Assembly (NCBI RefSeq): GCF_016809835.1
Contig: NZ_JAFBIL020000011.1
Span: 47,438-111,437, forward strand
Direction: 5' to 3'
Length of the DNA: 64,000 bases
Origin: Massilia soli
GTDB taxonomy: Bacteria > Pseudomonadota > Gammaproteobacteria > Burkholderiales > Burkholderiaceae_D
This document shows positions 9,247 through 20,432 of the stretch, in pieces. The notes beneath the pieces are model-generated. The model was not told the origin of the DNA and did no database searches. It saw only the letters and a list, made by a program, of their open reading frames with translations. How positions within the stretch are numbered: position 1 is the first letter of the stretch; every line of letters begins with the position of its first letter. A program made the translations under genes and the position numbers.

Positions 9247-12200
9247 ATGGATTGGCAATTCTGGATCGACCGGGGCGGAACATTCACGGATATCGTCGCG
9301 CGCCAGCCCGACGGACGCATCGTGACGCACAAGCTGCTGTCGGAGAATCCCGAACAGTATCGCGATGCGGCAGTGGCCGGTATCCGCCACCTGCTCGGCG
9401 TGGCCGAAGGAGAAGCGGTACCCGTCGCCGTGATCGAAGCGGTCAAGATGGGCACCACCGTCGCCACCAACGCGCTGCTGGAACGCAAAGGCGAGCGCAC
9501 CGCGTTGGCCATCACGCGCGGCTTCCGCGACGCGCTGCGCATCGCCTATCAGAACCGTCCGCGCCTGTTCGACCGCCACATCGTCCTGCCCGAACTGCTG
9601 TACAGCCACGTGATCGAGATTGACGAGCGCATGGGCGCCCACGGCGACGTGGTGCGCCCGATCGATGAAGCAGCCACGCGCAAGGCTCTGCAGGCCGCCT
9701 ACGACAGCGGCCTGCGTTCGCTCGCCATCGTGTTCATGCACGGCTACCGTTTCACCGGGCACGAGGCAGTCACGGCCCGCATCGCGCGCGACATCGGCTT
9801 TACCCAGGTTTCGGTCTCGCACGAAGTGAGCCCGATGATGAAGCTGGTCGCGCGCGGCGACACCACCGTTGTCGATGCCTACCTGTCGCCGATCCTGCGC
9901 CGCTATGTCGATCAGGTTGCGGCCCAGATGCCCGATGTGAACCTGCAATTCATGCAGTCGAACGGCGGCCTGACCGACGCGCGCGCCTTCCAGGGCAAGG
10001 ACAGCATCCTGTCCGGCCCGGCCGGCGGTATCGTCGGCATGGTGCGTGCCAGCCAGCTGGCCGGCTTCGACCGCGTGATAGGCTTCGACATGGGCGGCAC
10101 GTCGACCGACGTGTCGCACTACTCGGGCGAGTTCGAGCGCGTGTTCGAGACCCAGGTGGCCGGTGTGCGCATGCGCGCGCCGATGATGAGCATCCACACG
10201 GTGGCGGCCGGCGGCGGCTCGATCCTGCATTTCGACGGCAGCCGCTATCGCGTCGGCCCTGACAGCGCCGGCGCCAATCCCGGGCCTGCCAGCTATCGCC
10301 GCGGCGGCCCGCTCGCGGTCACCGACTGCAATGTCATGCTTGGCAAAATCCAGCCAGCGCATTTCCCGAAAGTTTTCGGTCCCGCTGCCGACCAGCCGCT
10401 CGATGCCGATGCCGTTCGCAGCGCGTTCTCCGCGATGGCGCGCACGATCGGCGACGCGACCGGCACCATGCCTGCACCCGAGCAGGTGGCTGAAGGCTTT
10501 ATCCAGATTGCGGTCGGTAACATGGCCAACGCGATCAAGCAGATCTCGGTGCAGCGCGGCCACGACGTGACCGACTATGCGCTGACCAGCTTTGGCGGCG
10601 CTGGCGGCCAGCATGCCTGCCTAGTTGCGGACGCGTTAGGTATGAAAACGGTGTTCATCCATACACTGGCCGGCGTGATGTCCGCGTATGGCATGGGGCT
10701 CGCCGACCAGACATCGATGCGCGAAGCCGCCGTCGAACAGCGGCTTGACGACCTCGCGCCGCAGGAGCTTGGCGCCAGATTGGCGCAGCTCGGACAGGGC
10801 GTCACCGACGAACTCGTGAAGCAGGGCGTGGCGCGCCAGCGCATCGCGCTGGTACGGCGCGTCCATCTGCGTTACGAAGGCACCGATTCGGCCATCATCG
10901 TGCTGGCCGACCAGCCGGCCGCCATGAAAGCCCAGTTTGAAACCGCGTACAAGAAGCGCTTCTCGTTCCTGATGCCGTCGAAAGCGCTGGTGGTGGAAGC
11001 CGTCTCGGTGGAAGCGATCGGCAAATCCGACGCGCCGGAAGAGAGCTTCGCCCAGGGTATTGCCGAACGCGGCGCCGCGCTGGCGCCGCACGAGCAGGTG
11101 CGCATGTTCGGCGGCGGGGCATGGCACGAAACCGGGCTGTTCAAGCGCGCAGGAATGCGGCCAGGCGATGTGATCGACGGCCCGGCGATCATCGCCGAGG
11201 ATAATTCGACGACGGTCGTGGAACCGGGCTGGCAGGCCCGGGTTACCGGCTTCAACCACCTGGTGCTGACCCGAATCGAGGCGCTGCCGGAGCGCCGAGC
11301 CATCGGCACCACGGCAGACCCGGTGATGCTGGAGATCTTTAACAACCTGTTCATGTCGATCGCCGAACAGATGGGACTGCGCCTGCAGAACACCGCCTAC
11401 TCGGTCAATATAAAGGAACGCCTCGATTTCAGCTGCGCGCTGTTCGACGCGCGCGGCAACCTGATCGCCAACGCGCCGCACATGCCGGTGCACCTTGGCT
11501 CGATGGGCGAGAGCATCAAGACCGTGATGCGCGAGAACGCGGGGGCGATGCGTCCGGGCGACGTCTTCATGCTCAACGACCCGTACAACGGCGGCACCCA
11601 CCTGCCGGACGTGACGGTCATCTCGCCAGTGTTCGACCAAGCCGGCCAGGCGATCCTGTTCTACGTCGGCTCGCGCGGCCACCACGCGGACATCGGCGGC
11701 ACCACGCCGGGATCGATGCCGCCCGACTCGGTCACCATCGACCAGGAAGGCGTCTTGATCAACAACTTCAAACTGGTCGACGGCGCCGACGGCTTGCTGC
11801 GCGACGCCGAAACGCGCGCCTTGCTGGCCGGTGCGCGCTACCCGGCGCGCAACCCGGACCAGAACATGGCGGACTTGCGCGCGCAGGTCGCGGCGAACCA
11901 GAAGGGCGTCGATGAACTGCACAAGATGGTCGCCCACTTCGGCCTCGAGGTCGTGCAGGCGTACATGGGCCACGTTCAGGACAACGCGGAAGAGGCGGTG
12001 CGCCGCGTGATCACGGCGCTCAAGGACGGCGACTACACCTGCCAGCTCGATAATGGCGCGCAGATCCAGGTGGCGATCAAGGTCGATCACAAGGCGCGCA
12101 GCGCGACCATCGATTTCAGCGGCACCTCCGGCCAGCTTGAAAACAACTTCAATGCGCCGTCGGCTGTCTGCATGGCCGCCGTGCTGTACGTGTTCCGCAC

Positions 12201-12852
12201 GCTGGTGGACGATGAGATTCCGCTCAACGCCGGCTGCCTCAAGCCGCTGAACGTGATCATCCCGCCCGGTTCGATGCTGAACCCGCGCTATCCGGCCTCG
12301 GTCGTGTCGGGCAACGTCGAGACCTCGACCTGCATCACCAATGCCTTGTACGGCGCGCTCGGCGTACTGGCCGCCTCGCAGGGAACGATGAACAACTTCA
12401 CCTTCGGCAATGCGAAGTACCAGTATTACGAGACCATTTCGGGCGGTTCGGGCGCCGGCGACGGCTTTGACGGCACCGACGTGGTCCAGACCAATATGAC
12501 CAACTCGCGCCTGACCGACCCGGAGATCCTCGAATTCCGTTTCCCGGTGCGGCTCGAAAGCTACGAGATCCGGCATGGGTCGGGCGGAGCAGGGCGCTGG
12601 CATGGCGGCAATGGCGGCGTACGCAAGGTGCGCTTCCTGGAACCGATGACGGCGGCGATCCTGTCGAATAACCGCCTGCACGCGCCGTTTGGCATGGCCG
12701 GCGGAGGCGAGGGCGCAAAGGGTATCAATGCGGTCGTGCGGGCCGACGGCAAGGTCGAGCAGCTGGCCCACATCGGAAAAACCAGCATGGAGGCGGGCGA
12801 CATGTTCATCATCGAGACCCCAGGAGGCGGAGGCTACGGGAAAGCCGAGTGA
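9247..12852 (+). CDS. Fused hydantoinase A/B, 5-oxoprolinase-like (ATP-hydrolysing)
   Basis: This large soluble enzyme belongs to the OPLAH family. It cleaves 5-oxoproline or related cyclic amides such as hydantoins with ATP. The 1201 residues combine HyuA (about 1-685) and HyuB (about 692-1195) in one chain, as in eukaryotic oxoprolinase. The HyuA part has [12 protein letters not shown] at the N-terminus and [11 protein letters not shown] in the ASKHA-type nucleotide fold. The HyuB part has [11 protein letters not shown], the [12 protein letters not shown] stretch, [11 protein letters not shown] and a Gly-rich C-terminal end ([10 protein letters not shown]). I chose ATG 9247, preceded by AGGGGA at 6 bases. 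A TACAAT box at 9210-9215 could be its -10. The substrate cannot be settled from sequence alone. Confidence 0.9.
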   Translation: MDWQFWIDRGGTFTDIVARQPDGRIVTHKLLSENPEQYRDAAVAGIRHLLGVAEGEAVPVAVIEAVKMGTTVATNALLERKGERTALAITRGFRDALRIAYQNRPRLFDRHIVLPELLYSHVIEIDERMGAHGDVVRPIDEAATRKALQAAYDSGLRSLAIVFMHGYRFTGHEAVTARIARDIGFTQVSVSHEVSPMMKLVARGDTTVVDAYLSPILRRYVDQVAAQMPDVNLQFMQSNGGLTDARAFQGKDSILSGPAGGIVGMVRASQLAGFDRVIGFDMGGTSTDVSHYSGEFERVFETQVAGVRMRAPMMSIHTVAAGGGSILHFDGSRYRVGPDSAGANPGPASYRRGGPLAVTDCNVMLGKIQPAHFPKVFGPAADQPLDADAVRSAFSAMARTIGDATGTMPAPEQVAEGFIQIAVGNMANAIKQISVQRGHDVTDYALTSFGGAGGQHACLVADALGMKTVFIHTLAGVMSAYGMGLADQTSMREAAVEQRLDDLAPQELGARLAQLGQGVTDELVKQGVARQRIALVRRVHLRYEGTDSAIIVLADQPAAMKAQFETAYKKRFSFLMPSKALVVEAVSVEAIGKSDAPEESFAQGIAERGAALAPHEQVRMFGGGAWHETGLFKRAGMRPGDVIDGPAIIAEDNSTTVVEPGWQARVTGFNHLVLTRIEALPERRAIGTTADPVMLEIFNNLFMSIAEQMGLRLQNTAYSVNIKERLDFSCALFDARGNLIANAPHMPVHLGSMGESIKTVMRENAGAMRPGDVFMLNDPYNGGTHLPDVTVISPVFDQAGQAILFYVGSRGHHADIGGTTPGSMPPDSVTIDQEGVLINNFKLVDGADGLLRDAETRALLAGARYPARNPDQNMADLRAQVAANQKGVDELHKMVAHFGLEVVQAYMGHVQDNAEEAVRRVITALKDGDYTCQLDNGAQIQVAIKVDHKARSATIDFSGTSGQLENNFNAPSAVCMAAVLYVFRTLVDDEIPLNAGCLKPLNVIIPPGSMLNPRYPASVVSGNVETSTCITNALYGALGVLAASQGTMNNFTFGNAKYQYYETISGGSGAGDGFDGTDVVQTNMTNSRLTDPEILEFRFPVRLESYEIRHGSGGAGRWHGGNGGVRKVRFLEPMTAAILSNNRLHAPFGMAGGGEGAKGINAVVRADGKVEQLAHIGKTSMEAGDMFIIETPGGGGYGKAE

Positions 12853-12896
12853 TTGTGCTGGCTTATGCAATGCGCATGGGGATAGAATAGCTGGCA

Positions 12897-14237
12897 ATGA
12901 CTATCAGAGCGTTCACGCCCCCTCCAGGATTTGTCGACCTGCTGCTCGACGCGGTATGCGTTGTCGATTCGGACGGCCGATTCCTGTTCGCCAGCGCTGC
13001 TTGCGAGCGGATCTTTGGCTATCGGCCGGACGAAATGGTCGGCACCCTGATGATCGACATGGTCGCGCCGGAGGACCGCGGGCGCACCCTCGAAGCGGCG
13101 CGCCAGATCATGGGCGGCGATGCCAAGCCAGGTTTTGAAAACTGCTATCTGCGCAAAGACGGCAGCAGGGTGCACATCCTGTGGTCGGCGCGATGGTCGG
13201 CGCCAGACCAGGTGCGCATCGCAGTAGCGCATGACATCACCGAGCGCAAACGGGCCGAAGCCGTCCAGAAGGCGCTGTACGCGATTTCAGAGGCAGTTCA
13301 TACAGCCGGCGACCTGTCGGCGCTGTTCCCGCACATTCACCGCATCATCAATACGCTGCTGCCGGCGACTGGCCTGACGATTGCGCTGTTCGACCCGGCC
13401 TGCCAGCAGCTTGACTTCCCTTATCACGCCCACGGAGCCGACGATGAATCGGCCAGGGCAGCTGCGGCCCATCATGCACTGTGCGAGTACGTCAGCAAAA
13501 CCGGCGAGCCGCTCCTGCTGAGGCGCACGGGCACGGAACGCTTGCCCGACTGGCTCAGCGATGCGGCTGCGCAAGTGGCCCCGTGCTGGCTTGGCCTGCC
13601 GCTGGTCTCGGGCAAAGGCGTCATTGGCGCACTGGCTGTGATGGAGATGGCCGATTCGCCGTGCTACAGCGAGCGCGATCAGGAGCTGATGCAGTTCGTG
13701 TCGGCCCAGATCGCAACCGCGATCGAGCGCAAGCAGCTCGACTCGGAATTGCGCCACATGGCCCAGCACGATGCATTGACCGGGCTGCCAAACCGGACTG
13801 TGCTGCACGATCGCCTCAATACGTCGCTCGCGCACGCGCGCCGCAACAATCGCGGCATTTCGCTGTTGTACATCGACCTCGACAGGTTCAAGTCGATCAA
13901 CGACCTTCATGGCCATGAGACCGGCGACAAGCTGCTGAAGGAGGTGGCACGCCGGATCAACGGCTGCCTGCGCGATGCCGACACCGTGGCCAGGGTCGGG
14001 GGCGACGAGTTCGTGGTGCTGCTCGACGGCGACTGCGAACAGGGCGACGCGGAACGGGTCGCCGAGAAAATACGCGCTGAGTGCGCCGGCATCCGGATCC
14101 GCGACCTTGATCTGGTCATCACGCCCAGTATCGGAATCGCGGTCTATCCCGACAACGGCGAGAACGCGCAACAGCTACTCAGGTACGCAGACGATGCGAT
14201 GTATCGGATGAAGAAGAAAGGGCGAGACGGTCGTTAG
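12897..14237 (+). CDS. PAS-GAF diguanylate cyclase
   Basis: This is a cytosolic signalling enzyme that makes cyclic-di-GMP from two GTP. An N-terminal PAS domain (about 10-120, ending VAHDITERKRAE) is followed by a GAF domain (about 130-275) and a GGDEF domain (about 285-446). The active site is a canonical GGDEF at 368-372. The product-inhibition site RxxD is present as RDAD at 359-362, exactly five residues upstream, so feedback inhibition is expected. No membrane segments are visible, so it senses an intracellular ligand or redox/light cue through PAS or GAF. It lies 44 bases after the oxoprolinase and is convergent with the receiver-TPR gene. Confidence 0.95.
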   Translation: MTIRAFTPPPGFVDLLLDAVCVVDSDGRFLFASAACERIFGYRPDEMVGTLMIDMVAPEDRGRTLEAARQIMGGDAKPGFENCYLRKDGSRVHILWSARWSAPDQVRIAVAHDITERKRAEAVQKALYAISEAVHTAGDLSALFPHIHRIINTLLPATGLTIALFDPACQQLDFPYHAHGADDESARAAAAHHALCEYVSKTGEPLLLRRTGTERLPDWLSDAAAQVAPCWLGLPLVSGKGVIGALAVMEMADSPCYSERDQELMQFVSAQIATAIERKQLDSELRHMAQHDALTGLPNRTVLHDRLNTSLAHARRNNRGISLLYIDLDRFKSINDLHGHETGDKLLKEVARRINGCLRDADTVARVGGDEFVVLLDGDCEQGDAERVAEKIRAECAGIRIRDLDLVITPSIGIAVYPDNGENAQQLLRYADDAMYRMKKKGRDGR

Positions 14238-14287
14238 GCCGGCATTTGTAATGCCAGCCAGTGCCTGGGCCGGGCGCACTGACCGGG

Positions 14288-15919
14288 TCAGGCCGCCGCG
14301 ATACCGTACTTGCGCTGGAGCGCGATGTACTCGCGATTGATCAGGTCCAGCTGCGGATGCCCCGGATCGTCCCGGTGGATTGCTTCCATTTGCGCGTGGC
14401 AGATTTCCGCCAGCGGGTTGTCCCAGCCCAGTTCGTCCAGCTGGCGGAGGATGCCTTTGGCGACGGCGATCATCACCTGCTGGTTCCCCGGCGACATGTG
14501 CATCGCTTCGAGCAGCGACTGCACCGCGCCCTTGAAGTCACCCATGTTGGCTTTTTCGGCTGCGACCCCGAGCATTATCTGGGCCTGCGCCTTGAGCTGC
14601 GCGCCCATGCCGTCGGCCAGGTCGCGCCGGCCGGCCTTGACGAACACGCTCATGGCTTGCTGGGTCGACACGCCGCTCTTGGTATCGTTCATCACCGACA
14701 GCATGACTTCCGAGGCGCCCTGGTCAAGCTTGTGGGCGAGGCAGCTCTCGGCCAGGCCGATGCGCAGCTTGGTCGACAAGCCGCTGCTGGCGCGCACGGC
14801 GCCGACCGCGTTGGCCAGTTCGGTCGCCGCGGCGTCGCTGTTGCCTGCCGCGTCGTGCAGCATCGCGACCGATATCGCCTTGCACGCGTCGACATTGGGA
14901 TTGCCGCGCAATGAGCGTTCAAGGTCGCGAATGACGCCGCTGGCCTGCGTGGCGTCGCCTCTCTGCACCAGGGTCTTGACCAGGTTGACATGGTCTTCGG
15001 GATCGCGGAATTCGGAGTACTTGGCCTTCGACACCACCTGTTTGAATGACTTCTCGGCCGCCGACATGTCGCCCGCGTCGAGCGCCACTTCGCCCAGGTG
15101 GCGCAGGCGGCGCACCATGTGCGGCGAAATCGCCACCGCGTCTTCCAGCACCTGCTGCGCGCGTGCTGAAGCGCCGTTCGACTCGTGGCACTTGGCAAGC
15201 ATGTCGTAGGCGGCCATCAGCTTGGGATTGACGGCGACGAGCTGGGTCAGCACGGCTTCGGCATCGTCGATGCGGCCTTGCGCAAACAAGGAACGCGCCA
15301 GGCCGAGCGACGCCCAGCCGATCTGCTTCACGCCGAGCATCGCGGTGTACAGGTGTTCGGCTTGCGGATGCTCGCCCAGGCTGGCGTGCAGCTCGGCGCG
15401 CAGGCGCACGAAATCGGCGGCATAGCGCGGATTGGCGGTTTCGGCATCGGCGGCGGAGCGAATCGCGTCGCGCACGCTGCCCTGGTCGATCAGTTTGTAC
15501 GTCGGCAGGAACACTCTGCGGCGCTCGACTGCGCGGGTAATCCGCTGCATCAGCACATCGACGGTAAATGGCTTGAGGATGTAATCGGTTGGCGTGAGCT
15601 CGGCCGCGCTGACGACCTTGCTGTAGACGCCTTCGGACGTGAGCATGATGAAGATGGCGCCCATGCCAATCAGCTTGTGATGGCGCAGGTCTTCGAGCAG
15701 CTGCTGGCCGTCCTGCCCTTGCTCGCCGCCGCTATCGAGGTCGTACTCGCACAGGATGATGTCGAACGCCCTGCGCGACAGCGCGCGGATGGCGGTGCCC
15801 GAACTGACGGCGAATTCGATCTTGCTGATGTTCGACATGTTCAGCATGTTCTGCAGGCTGCCGCGCATCCCGGGATTGGGGTCGATCACCAATACGGTCA
15901 GGTTGCCGTTGTCTTCCAT
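14288..15919 (-). CDS. Receiver-domain protein with C-terminal TPR repeats
   Basis: The N-terminal receiver (about 7-130) is followed by about 400 residues of TPR-like helical repeats, with no DNA-binding or enzymatic output. Receiver landmarks are D13 (VIDPNPG), T94 and the conserved Lys K116 (ILKPFT). At the expected phospho-acceptor position there is Glu, E58, in DIILCEYDL, with D60 two residues later. Glu at this site often mimics the phosphorylated state, so the protein may be constitutively active or use D60. The TPR part probably docks partner proteins. It is convergent with the diguanylate cyclase, which makes a shared c-di-GMP pathway an attractive but unproven idea. It has its own promoter in the purL intergenic region. 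Confidence 0.88.
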   Translation of the reverse strand: MEDNGNLTVLVIDPNPGMRGSLQNMLNMSNISKIEFAVSSGTAIRALSRRAFDIILCEYDLDSGGEQGQDGQQLLEDLRHHKLIGMGAIFIMLTSEGVYSKVVSAAELTPTDYILKPFTVDVLMQRITRAVERRRVFLPTYKLIDQGSVRDAIRSAADAETANPRYAADFVRLRAELHASLGEHPQAEHLYTAMLGVKQIGWASLGLARSLFAQGRIDDAEAVLTQLVAVNPKLMAAYDMLAKCHESNGASARAQQVLEDAVAISPHMVRRLRHLGEVALDAGDMSAAEKSFKQVVSKAKYSEFRDPEDHVNLVKTLVQRGDATQASGVIRDLERSLRGNPNVDACKAISVAMLHDAAGNSDAAATELANAVGAVRASSGLSTKLRIGLAESCLAHKLDQGASEVMLSVMNDTKSGVSTQQAMSVFVKAGRRDLADGMGAQLKAQAQIMLGVAAEKANMGDFKGAVQSLLEAMHMSPGNQQVMIAVAKGILRQLDELGWDNPLAEICHAQMEAIHRDDPGHPQLDLINREYIALQRKYGIAAA

Positions 15920-15989
15920 GGTCTCACTTTCGCCCTATGAACAAGGGTCTCGTTGAATCTTAATCGTTTATGGTAATTCTTGAAACTGA

Positions 15990-16018
15990 AAGATACGCGA
16001 TTGTTATGTTCCCGGCAA
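15990..16018 (-). promoter_or_regulatory. Candidate promoter of the receiver-TPR gene
   Basis: On the minus strand, TTGCCG (16018-16013) and TATCTT (15995-15990) are separated by 17 bp, within the A+T-rich 267-bp intergenic region shared with purL. Confidence 0.45.
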
Positions 16019-16071
16019 CAGGGATTGCATATTGGCAGGCAAAGTGTTGCTTATCGCTTCCAGAGGTCAAG

Positions 16072-16101
16072 ATGCCAAGGGATGGTGCGACGCGGTATAA
16101 T
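16072..16101 (+). promoter_or_regulatory. Candidate sigma-70 promoter of purL
   Basis: A perfect TATAAT (16096-16101) is preceded at 18 bp by ATGCCA (4 of 6 to consensus). It would give a leader of roughly 80 nt. I saw no purine-riboswitch-like structure in that leader. Confidence 0.5.
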
Positions 16102-16186
16102 AGCGGCCTAAAGGAATTCTGCATCACGTACCAGTGTCTCATCTACCTTTAACCCGCAGCCACGCTGCATCAACCATCGTCCAAAC

Positions 16187-19100
16187 ATGTTGATTCTGCC
16201 GGGTTCCAATGCCCTGTCTGTCTTCCGCACACAACGCCTCCTGAGCCAACTTCAAGCCGTCGCGCCCGCGATCACGGCCATTGCCGGCAGGTTCTACCAC
16301 TTCATCGACACCAGTGCGCCGCTAACGGCGCAAGATACTGAGCGTCTCAGCGCCATGCTTACGTATGGCGAACCGGCAGCAGCAGGGCAGGACGGCGCGA
16401 GCGAAGAGTTCTTCGTGATCCCGCGGCTCGGCACCATTTCGCCGTGGGCGTCCAAAGCAACCGACATCGCGCACAACTGCGGCATGACGCATGTGCACCG
16501 CATCGAGCGCGGCATCGCCTACACGGTCTCGCTGAAGCAGGGTGTTTTGGGAATCGGCGCGGTCAAGAAGCTGGCCGCGGACGAAGCAAGCGCCGTCGCC
16601 GGCCTGCTGCACGACCGCATGACCGAGAGCGTGCTGCGGCACGCGGATGAAGCGGCCAACCTGTTCAGCGAACTGGAAGCGCGTCCGCTCGAGTCGATCG
16701 ACGTGCTCGGCGCCGGCAAGGCCGCGCTGGAAACGGCGAACACCGAGCTTGGCCTGGCTATGTCGGACGATGAAATCGACTACCTGCACGAGGCGTTCAC
16801 CAAGGCCGGGCGCAACCCGACCGACGTCGAGCTGATGATGTTTGCGCAGGCGAACAGCGAGCATTGCCGCCACAAGATCTTCAACGCCGACTGGATCATC
16901 GATGGCGAGCAGCAGCCAAAGTCGCTGTTCCAGATGATCAAGAACACCCACCAGCTGAACCCGCGCGGCACCGTCGTTGCCTACAGCGACAACTCGTCGA
17001 TCATCGAAGGCGGCACCGTCACGCGCTTCTACCCGCGCGGCGAGAACCACGAGTATGCGGCGTCGACCGAGCTGACCCACATCCTGATGAAGGTCGAGAC
17101 GCACAATCACCCGACCGCGATTTCGCCATTTCCGGGCGCCTCCACCGGCGCCGGCGGCGAGATCCGCGACGAAGGCGCGACCGGCCGCGGCGCCAAGCCG
17201 AAGGCAGGCCTGACCGGCTTCACCGTATCGAACCTGGTTATCCCCGGCGCCGAGCGCAAATGGGAAAACGCCGCCAGCGTCACCGCGCCATTCGGCCAGC
17301 GCGCCGAAGCGGGCGTGTACGGCAAGCCTGACCGCATCGCCTCGCCGCTGCAGATCATGATCGACGGCCCGATCGGCGGCGCAGCCTTCAGCAATGAATT
17401 CGGCCGCCCGGTCCTGGGCGGTTACTTCCGTACCTACGAGCAGAATGTCGGCGACACCGTGTATGGCTATCACAAGCCGATCATGATCGCCGGCGGCATC
17501 GGCAGCATCTCGGCCGCGCACACCCACAAGAACGATATCCCGGTCGGCAGCCTGCTGGTGCAGCTGGGCGGCCCTGGCATGCGCATCGGTATGGGCGGCA
17601 GTGCCGCCTCGTCGATGGCCACTGGTACCAACACCGCCGACCTGGACTTCGACTCGGTCCAGCGCGGCAATCCGGAGATGGAACGGCGCGCGCAGGAAGT
17701 GATCAACGCGTGCTGGCAGATGGGCGCGGACAATCCGATCATCTCGATCCACGACGTGGGTGCGGGCGGCCTGTCGAACGCTTTCCCTGAAATTACCAAT
17801 GACGCCGGGCGTGGCGCGATCTTCGACCTGCGCAAGGTGCCGCTCGAAGAAAGCGGCATGGCGCCGAAGGAAATCTGGAGCAACGAGTCGCAGGAACGCT
17901 ATGTGCTGGCGATCTCGCCGGACAACCTGGCGCTGTTTGCCGCCATGTGCGAGCGCGAGCGCTGCCCGTTTGCCGCCGTCGGCGTCGCCACCGAAGAACG
18001 CCAGCTCAAGCTGATCGATCCGGAACTGGGCAACTCGCCGGTCGACATGCCGATGGATGTCTTGCTGGGCAAGCCGCCAAAGATGCTGCGCGACGTGAAG
18101 CATGTATCGAACGACTACCCGCCGGTTGACGTCACCGGACTTGACCTGGCCGATGTGGCCGAGCGCGTGCTGCTGCTGCCTTCGGTGGCCGACAAGTCCT
18201 TCCTGATCACCATCGGCGACCGTACCGTCGGCGGGACCACCGTGCGCGACCAGATGGTTGGGCCGTGGCAGGTGCCGGTGTCGGACTGCGCGGTCACCGC
18301 GATGAGCTTCGAGGGCTACCTGGGCGAAGCGATGGCGATGGGCGAGCGTACGCCGCTGGCAGTCATCAACGCCGCCGCATCGGGCCGCATGGCGGTCGGC
18401 GAGGCGGTCACCAACATCGCCGCCGCACCGATCAAGGATATCTCGGACATCAAGCTGTCGGCCAACTGGATGGCTGCATGCGGCCAGCCTGGCCAGGACG
18501 CGGCGCTGTTCGACACCGTCAAGGCAGTGGGCATGGACCTGTGCCCGGCGCTCGGCATCAGCATCCCGGTCGGCAAAGACTCGCTGTCGATGCGCACCAC
18601 CTGGCGCGACGAAGATGCGCAGAAGTCGGTGATGTCGCCGGTCTCGCTGATCGTCTCGTCGTTCGCGCCGGTGTACGACGTACGCAAGGCGCTCACGCCG
18701 CAGATCCGCATGGACGCAGGCGATACCGCCATGATCCTGGTCGACCTCGGGCGCGGCAAGAACCGCCTCGGCGCTTCGGCGCTGGCCCAGGTGACCCAGC
18801 AACTCGGTAACGACGTGCCTGACGTCGACAGCGCGGAAGACCTGAAGGGCTTCTTCAAGGCGATCCAGCAGCTCAATGCAGAAGGCAAGCTGCTGGCTTA
18901 CCATGACCGTTCCGACGGCGGCCTGTTTGCGACCCTGTGCGAGATGGCGTTTGCCGGCCGCAGCGGCCTGTCGATCAACCTCGACATCCTCGCGCACGAA
19001 GGCGAGCACTCGTCCGACTGGGGCGACGCCAAGAACTGGGCAGGGCAGGTGGCTGAACGCCGTAACGAACTGACCTTGCGCGCGCTGTTCAACGAGGAGC

Positions 19101-20203
19101 TGGGCGCAGTGATCCAGGTGCGTGCCGACGAGCGCAGCGAGGTAATGAATGTGCTGCGCGAGCATAACCTTGGCGCCTGCAGCCATATCATCGGCAAGCC
19201 GAACGACCGCGGCGTGATCGAGTTCACCCGCGACGCCAAGATCATCTACAGCCAGGCACGCAGCGCGCTGCACCGCCTGTGGAGCGACACCAGTTGGCGC
19301 ATCGCGCGCCTGCGCGACAACCCGGCCTGCGCGGACGCCGAATACGACCGTCTGCTGGACGAAACCGATCCTGGCATCTCGCCACGCCTGACCTTCGACC
19401 CGAGCGAAAACATCGCGGCGCCGTTCCTGGCGACCGGCGTGCGCCCGCGCGTGGCGATCCTGCGAGAGCAGGGCGTCAATTCGCACATTGAAACCGCGTG
19501 GGTAATGCACCAGGCAGGTTTCGCCGCGGTCGACGTCCACATGAGCGACCTCATTGCAGGGCGCGTCAAGCTGGACGATTTCCAGGGCGTGATCGCGGTG
19601 GGCGGCTTCTCGTACGGCGACGTGCTGGGCGCCGGCGAAGGCTGGGCCAAGACGATCCTGTTCAACGACAAGCTGGCCGACCAGTTCGCGCGCTTCTTCG
19701 CACGCGGCGACAGCTTCGGCCTGGGCGTCTGCAACGGCTGCCAGATGATGAGCAACCTGAAGTCGATCATCCCTGGTGCGCAGGCATGGCCCAAGTTCAC
19801 GCGTAACAAGTCCGAGCAGTTCGAAGCGCGCTTTGCGATGGTCGAGGTGCTGGAGTCGCCGTCGATGTTCTTCAGCGGGATGGCGGGCACGATGACGCCG
19901 ATCGCGGTGGCGCATGGCGAAGGCTTCGCGGACTTCTCGCAGACCGGCGATATTGGGCAGGTCGTGAAGTCGATGCGCTTTGTCGACAACCGCGGCGATG
20001 CGACTGAAACGTATCCGTTCAATCCGAATGGATCGCCGGCAGGTTTGACGGCGGTAACGACGGCCGACGGCCGCTTCACGGTGATGATGCCGCACGCCGA
20101 GCGCGTGTTCCGCTCGGTGCAGCAGTCGTGGCATCCGGAAGCGTGGGGCGAGGATTCGCCGTGGATGCGCATGTTCCGCAACGCGCGGAAGTGGGTCGGT
20201 TAA
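16187..20203 (+). CDS. purL: Phosphoribosylformylglycinamidine synthase (single-chain PurL)
   Basis: This enzyme catalyses step four of purine synthesis: FGAR + glutamine + ATP gives FGAM. The 1338 residues are the large form that fuses PurS-like, synthetase and glutaminase parts (E. coli 1295). Visible landmarks are [15 protein letters not shown], the [15 protein letters not shown] substrate loop and a second AIRS-like half with HDRSDGGLF. The class I glutaminase spans about 1060-1338 with a complete triad: C1182 in GVCNGCQMM, and H1316 and E1318 in [12 protein letters not shown]. It is monocistronic, with its own promoter and a large palindromic terminator behind it. The very long antisense reading frame under this gene is a codon-bias shadow. 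Confidence 0.98.
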   Translation: MLILPGSNALSVFRTQRLLSQLQAVAPAITAIAGRFYHFIDTSAPLTAQDTERLSAMLTYGEPAAAGQDGASEEFFVIPRLGTISPWASKATDIAHNCGMTHVHRIERGIAYTVSLKQGVLGIGAVKKLAADEASAVAGLLHDRMTESVLRHADEAANLFSELEARPLESIDVLGAGKAALETANTELGLAMSDDEIDYLHEAFTKAGRNPTDVELMMFAQANSEHCRHKIFNADWIIDGEQQPKSLFQMIKNTHQLNPRGTVVAYSDNSSIIEGGTVTRFYPRGENHEYAASTELTHILMKVETHNHPTAISPFPGASTGAGGEIRDEGATGRGAKPKAGLTGFTVSNLVIPGAERKWENAASVTAPFGQRAEAGVYGKPDRIASPLQIMIDGPIGGAAFSNEFGRPVLGGYFRTYEQNVGDTVYGYHKPIMIAGGIGSISAAHTHKNDIPVGSLLVQLGGPGMRIGMGGSAASSMATGTNTADLDFDSVQRGNPEMERRAQEVINACWQMGADNPIISIHDVGAGGLSNAFPEITNDAGRGAIFDLRKVPLEESGMAPKEIWSNESQERYVLAISPDNLALFAAMCERERCPFAAVGVATEERQLKLIDPELGNSPVDMPMDVLLGKPPKMLRDVKHVSNDYPPVDVTGLDLADVAERVLLLPSVADKSFLITIGDRTVGGTTVRDQMVGPWQVPVSDCAVTAMSFEGYLGEAMAMGERTPLAVINAAASGRMAVGEAVTNIAAAPIKDISDIKLSANWMAACGQPGQDAALFDTVKAVGMDLCPALGISIPVGKDSLSMRTTWRDEDAQKSVMSPVSLIVSSFAPVYDVRKALTPQIRMDAGDTAMILVDLGRGKNRLGASALAQVTQQLGNDVPDVDSAEDLKGFFKAIQQLNAEGKLLAYHDRSDGGLFATLCEMAFAGRSGLSINLDILAHEGEHSSDWGDAKNWAGQVAERRNELTLRALFNEELGAVIQVRADERSEVMNVLREHNLGACSHIIGKPNDRGVIEFTRDAKIIYSQARSALHRLWSDTSWRIARLRDNPACADAEYDRLLDETDPGISPRLTFDPSENIAAPFLATGVRPRVAILREQGVNSHIETAWVMHQAGFAAVDVHMSDLIAGRVKLDDFQGVIAVGGFSYGDVLGAGEGWAKTILFNDKLADQFARFFARGDSFGLGVCNGCQMMSNLKSIIPGAQAWPKFTRNKSEQFEARFAMVEVLESPSMFFSGMAGTMTPIAVAHGEGFADFSQTGDIGQVVKSMRFVDNRGDATETYPFNPNGSPAGLTAVTTADGRFTVMMPHAERVFRSVQQSWHPEAWGEDSPWMRMFRNARKWVG

Positions 20204-20213
20204 ACCATTAAAC

Positions 20214-20298
20214 GTAGGGCGGATAAGCGCTTGCGCGCATCCGCCGAATTGGCGTCGCGTTGGCGCCAATTCGGTGGGCACGCGCAAGCGCTTTTTCT
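20214..20298 (+). repeat. Composite palindromic (REP-like) element with terminator features
   Basis: The outer 13-bp arms (20225-20237 and 20281-20293, AAGCGCTTGCGCG and its complement) and inner 11-bp arms (20244-20254 and 20264-20274) are perfect. They enclose a CGCG-centred loop, and TTTTTCTTT follows. Alternatively the left half alone folds by GGCGGAT / ATCCGCC (20218-20224 and 20239-20245). It probably ends the purL transcript. The GGGCGGAT...ATCCGCC and GGTGGGCACGCGC half-sites resemble dispersed intergenic repeats. Confidence 0.75.
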
Positions 20299-20432
20299 TT
20301 GCTAGCTCAGACTAAAGCTGACACATGGCGTCCGATGACGCCAGCATCCGTTCGAACCGGATGGCCGAGTCGTCGCCTATCGTGCCGCCAAAACCATCGT
20401 GGCAGCAGCAACTAAGGAGCACGCCATAACCG

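Noticed and set aside
10636..12897. 753-residue minus-strand frame under the oxoprolinase gene
   Set aside because: Composition (His/Arg/Val-rich, no motifs) is that of an antisense shadow, and the plus-strand protein is a complete known family member.
16322..20287. 1321-residue open frame on the minus strand opposite purL
   Set aside because: It mirrors the purL codons, is Arg/His-rich, has no domain and no ribosome site. It is a shadow produced by the high G+C third codon position.
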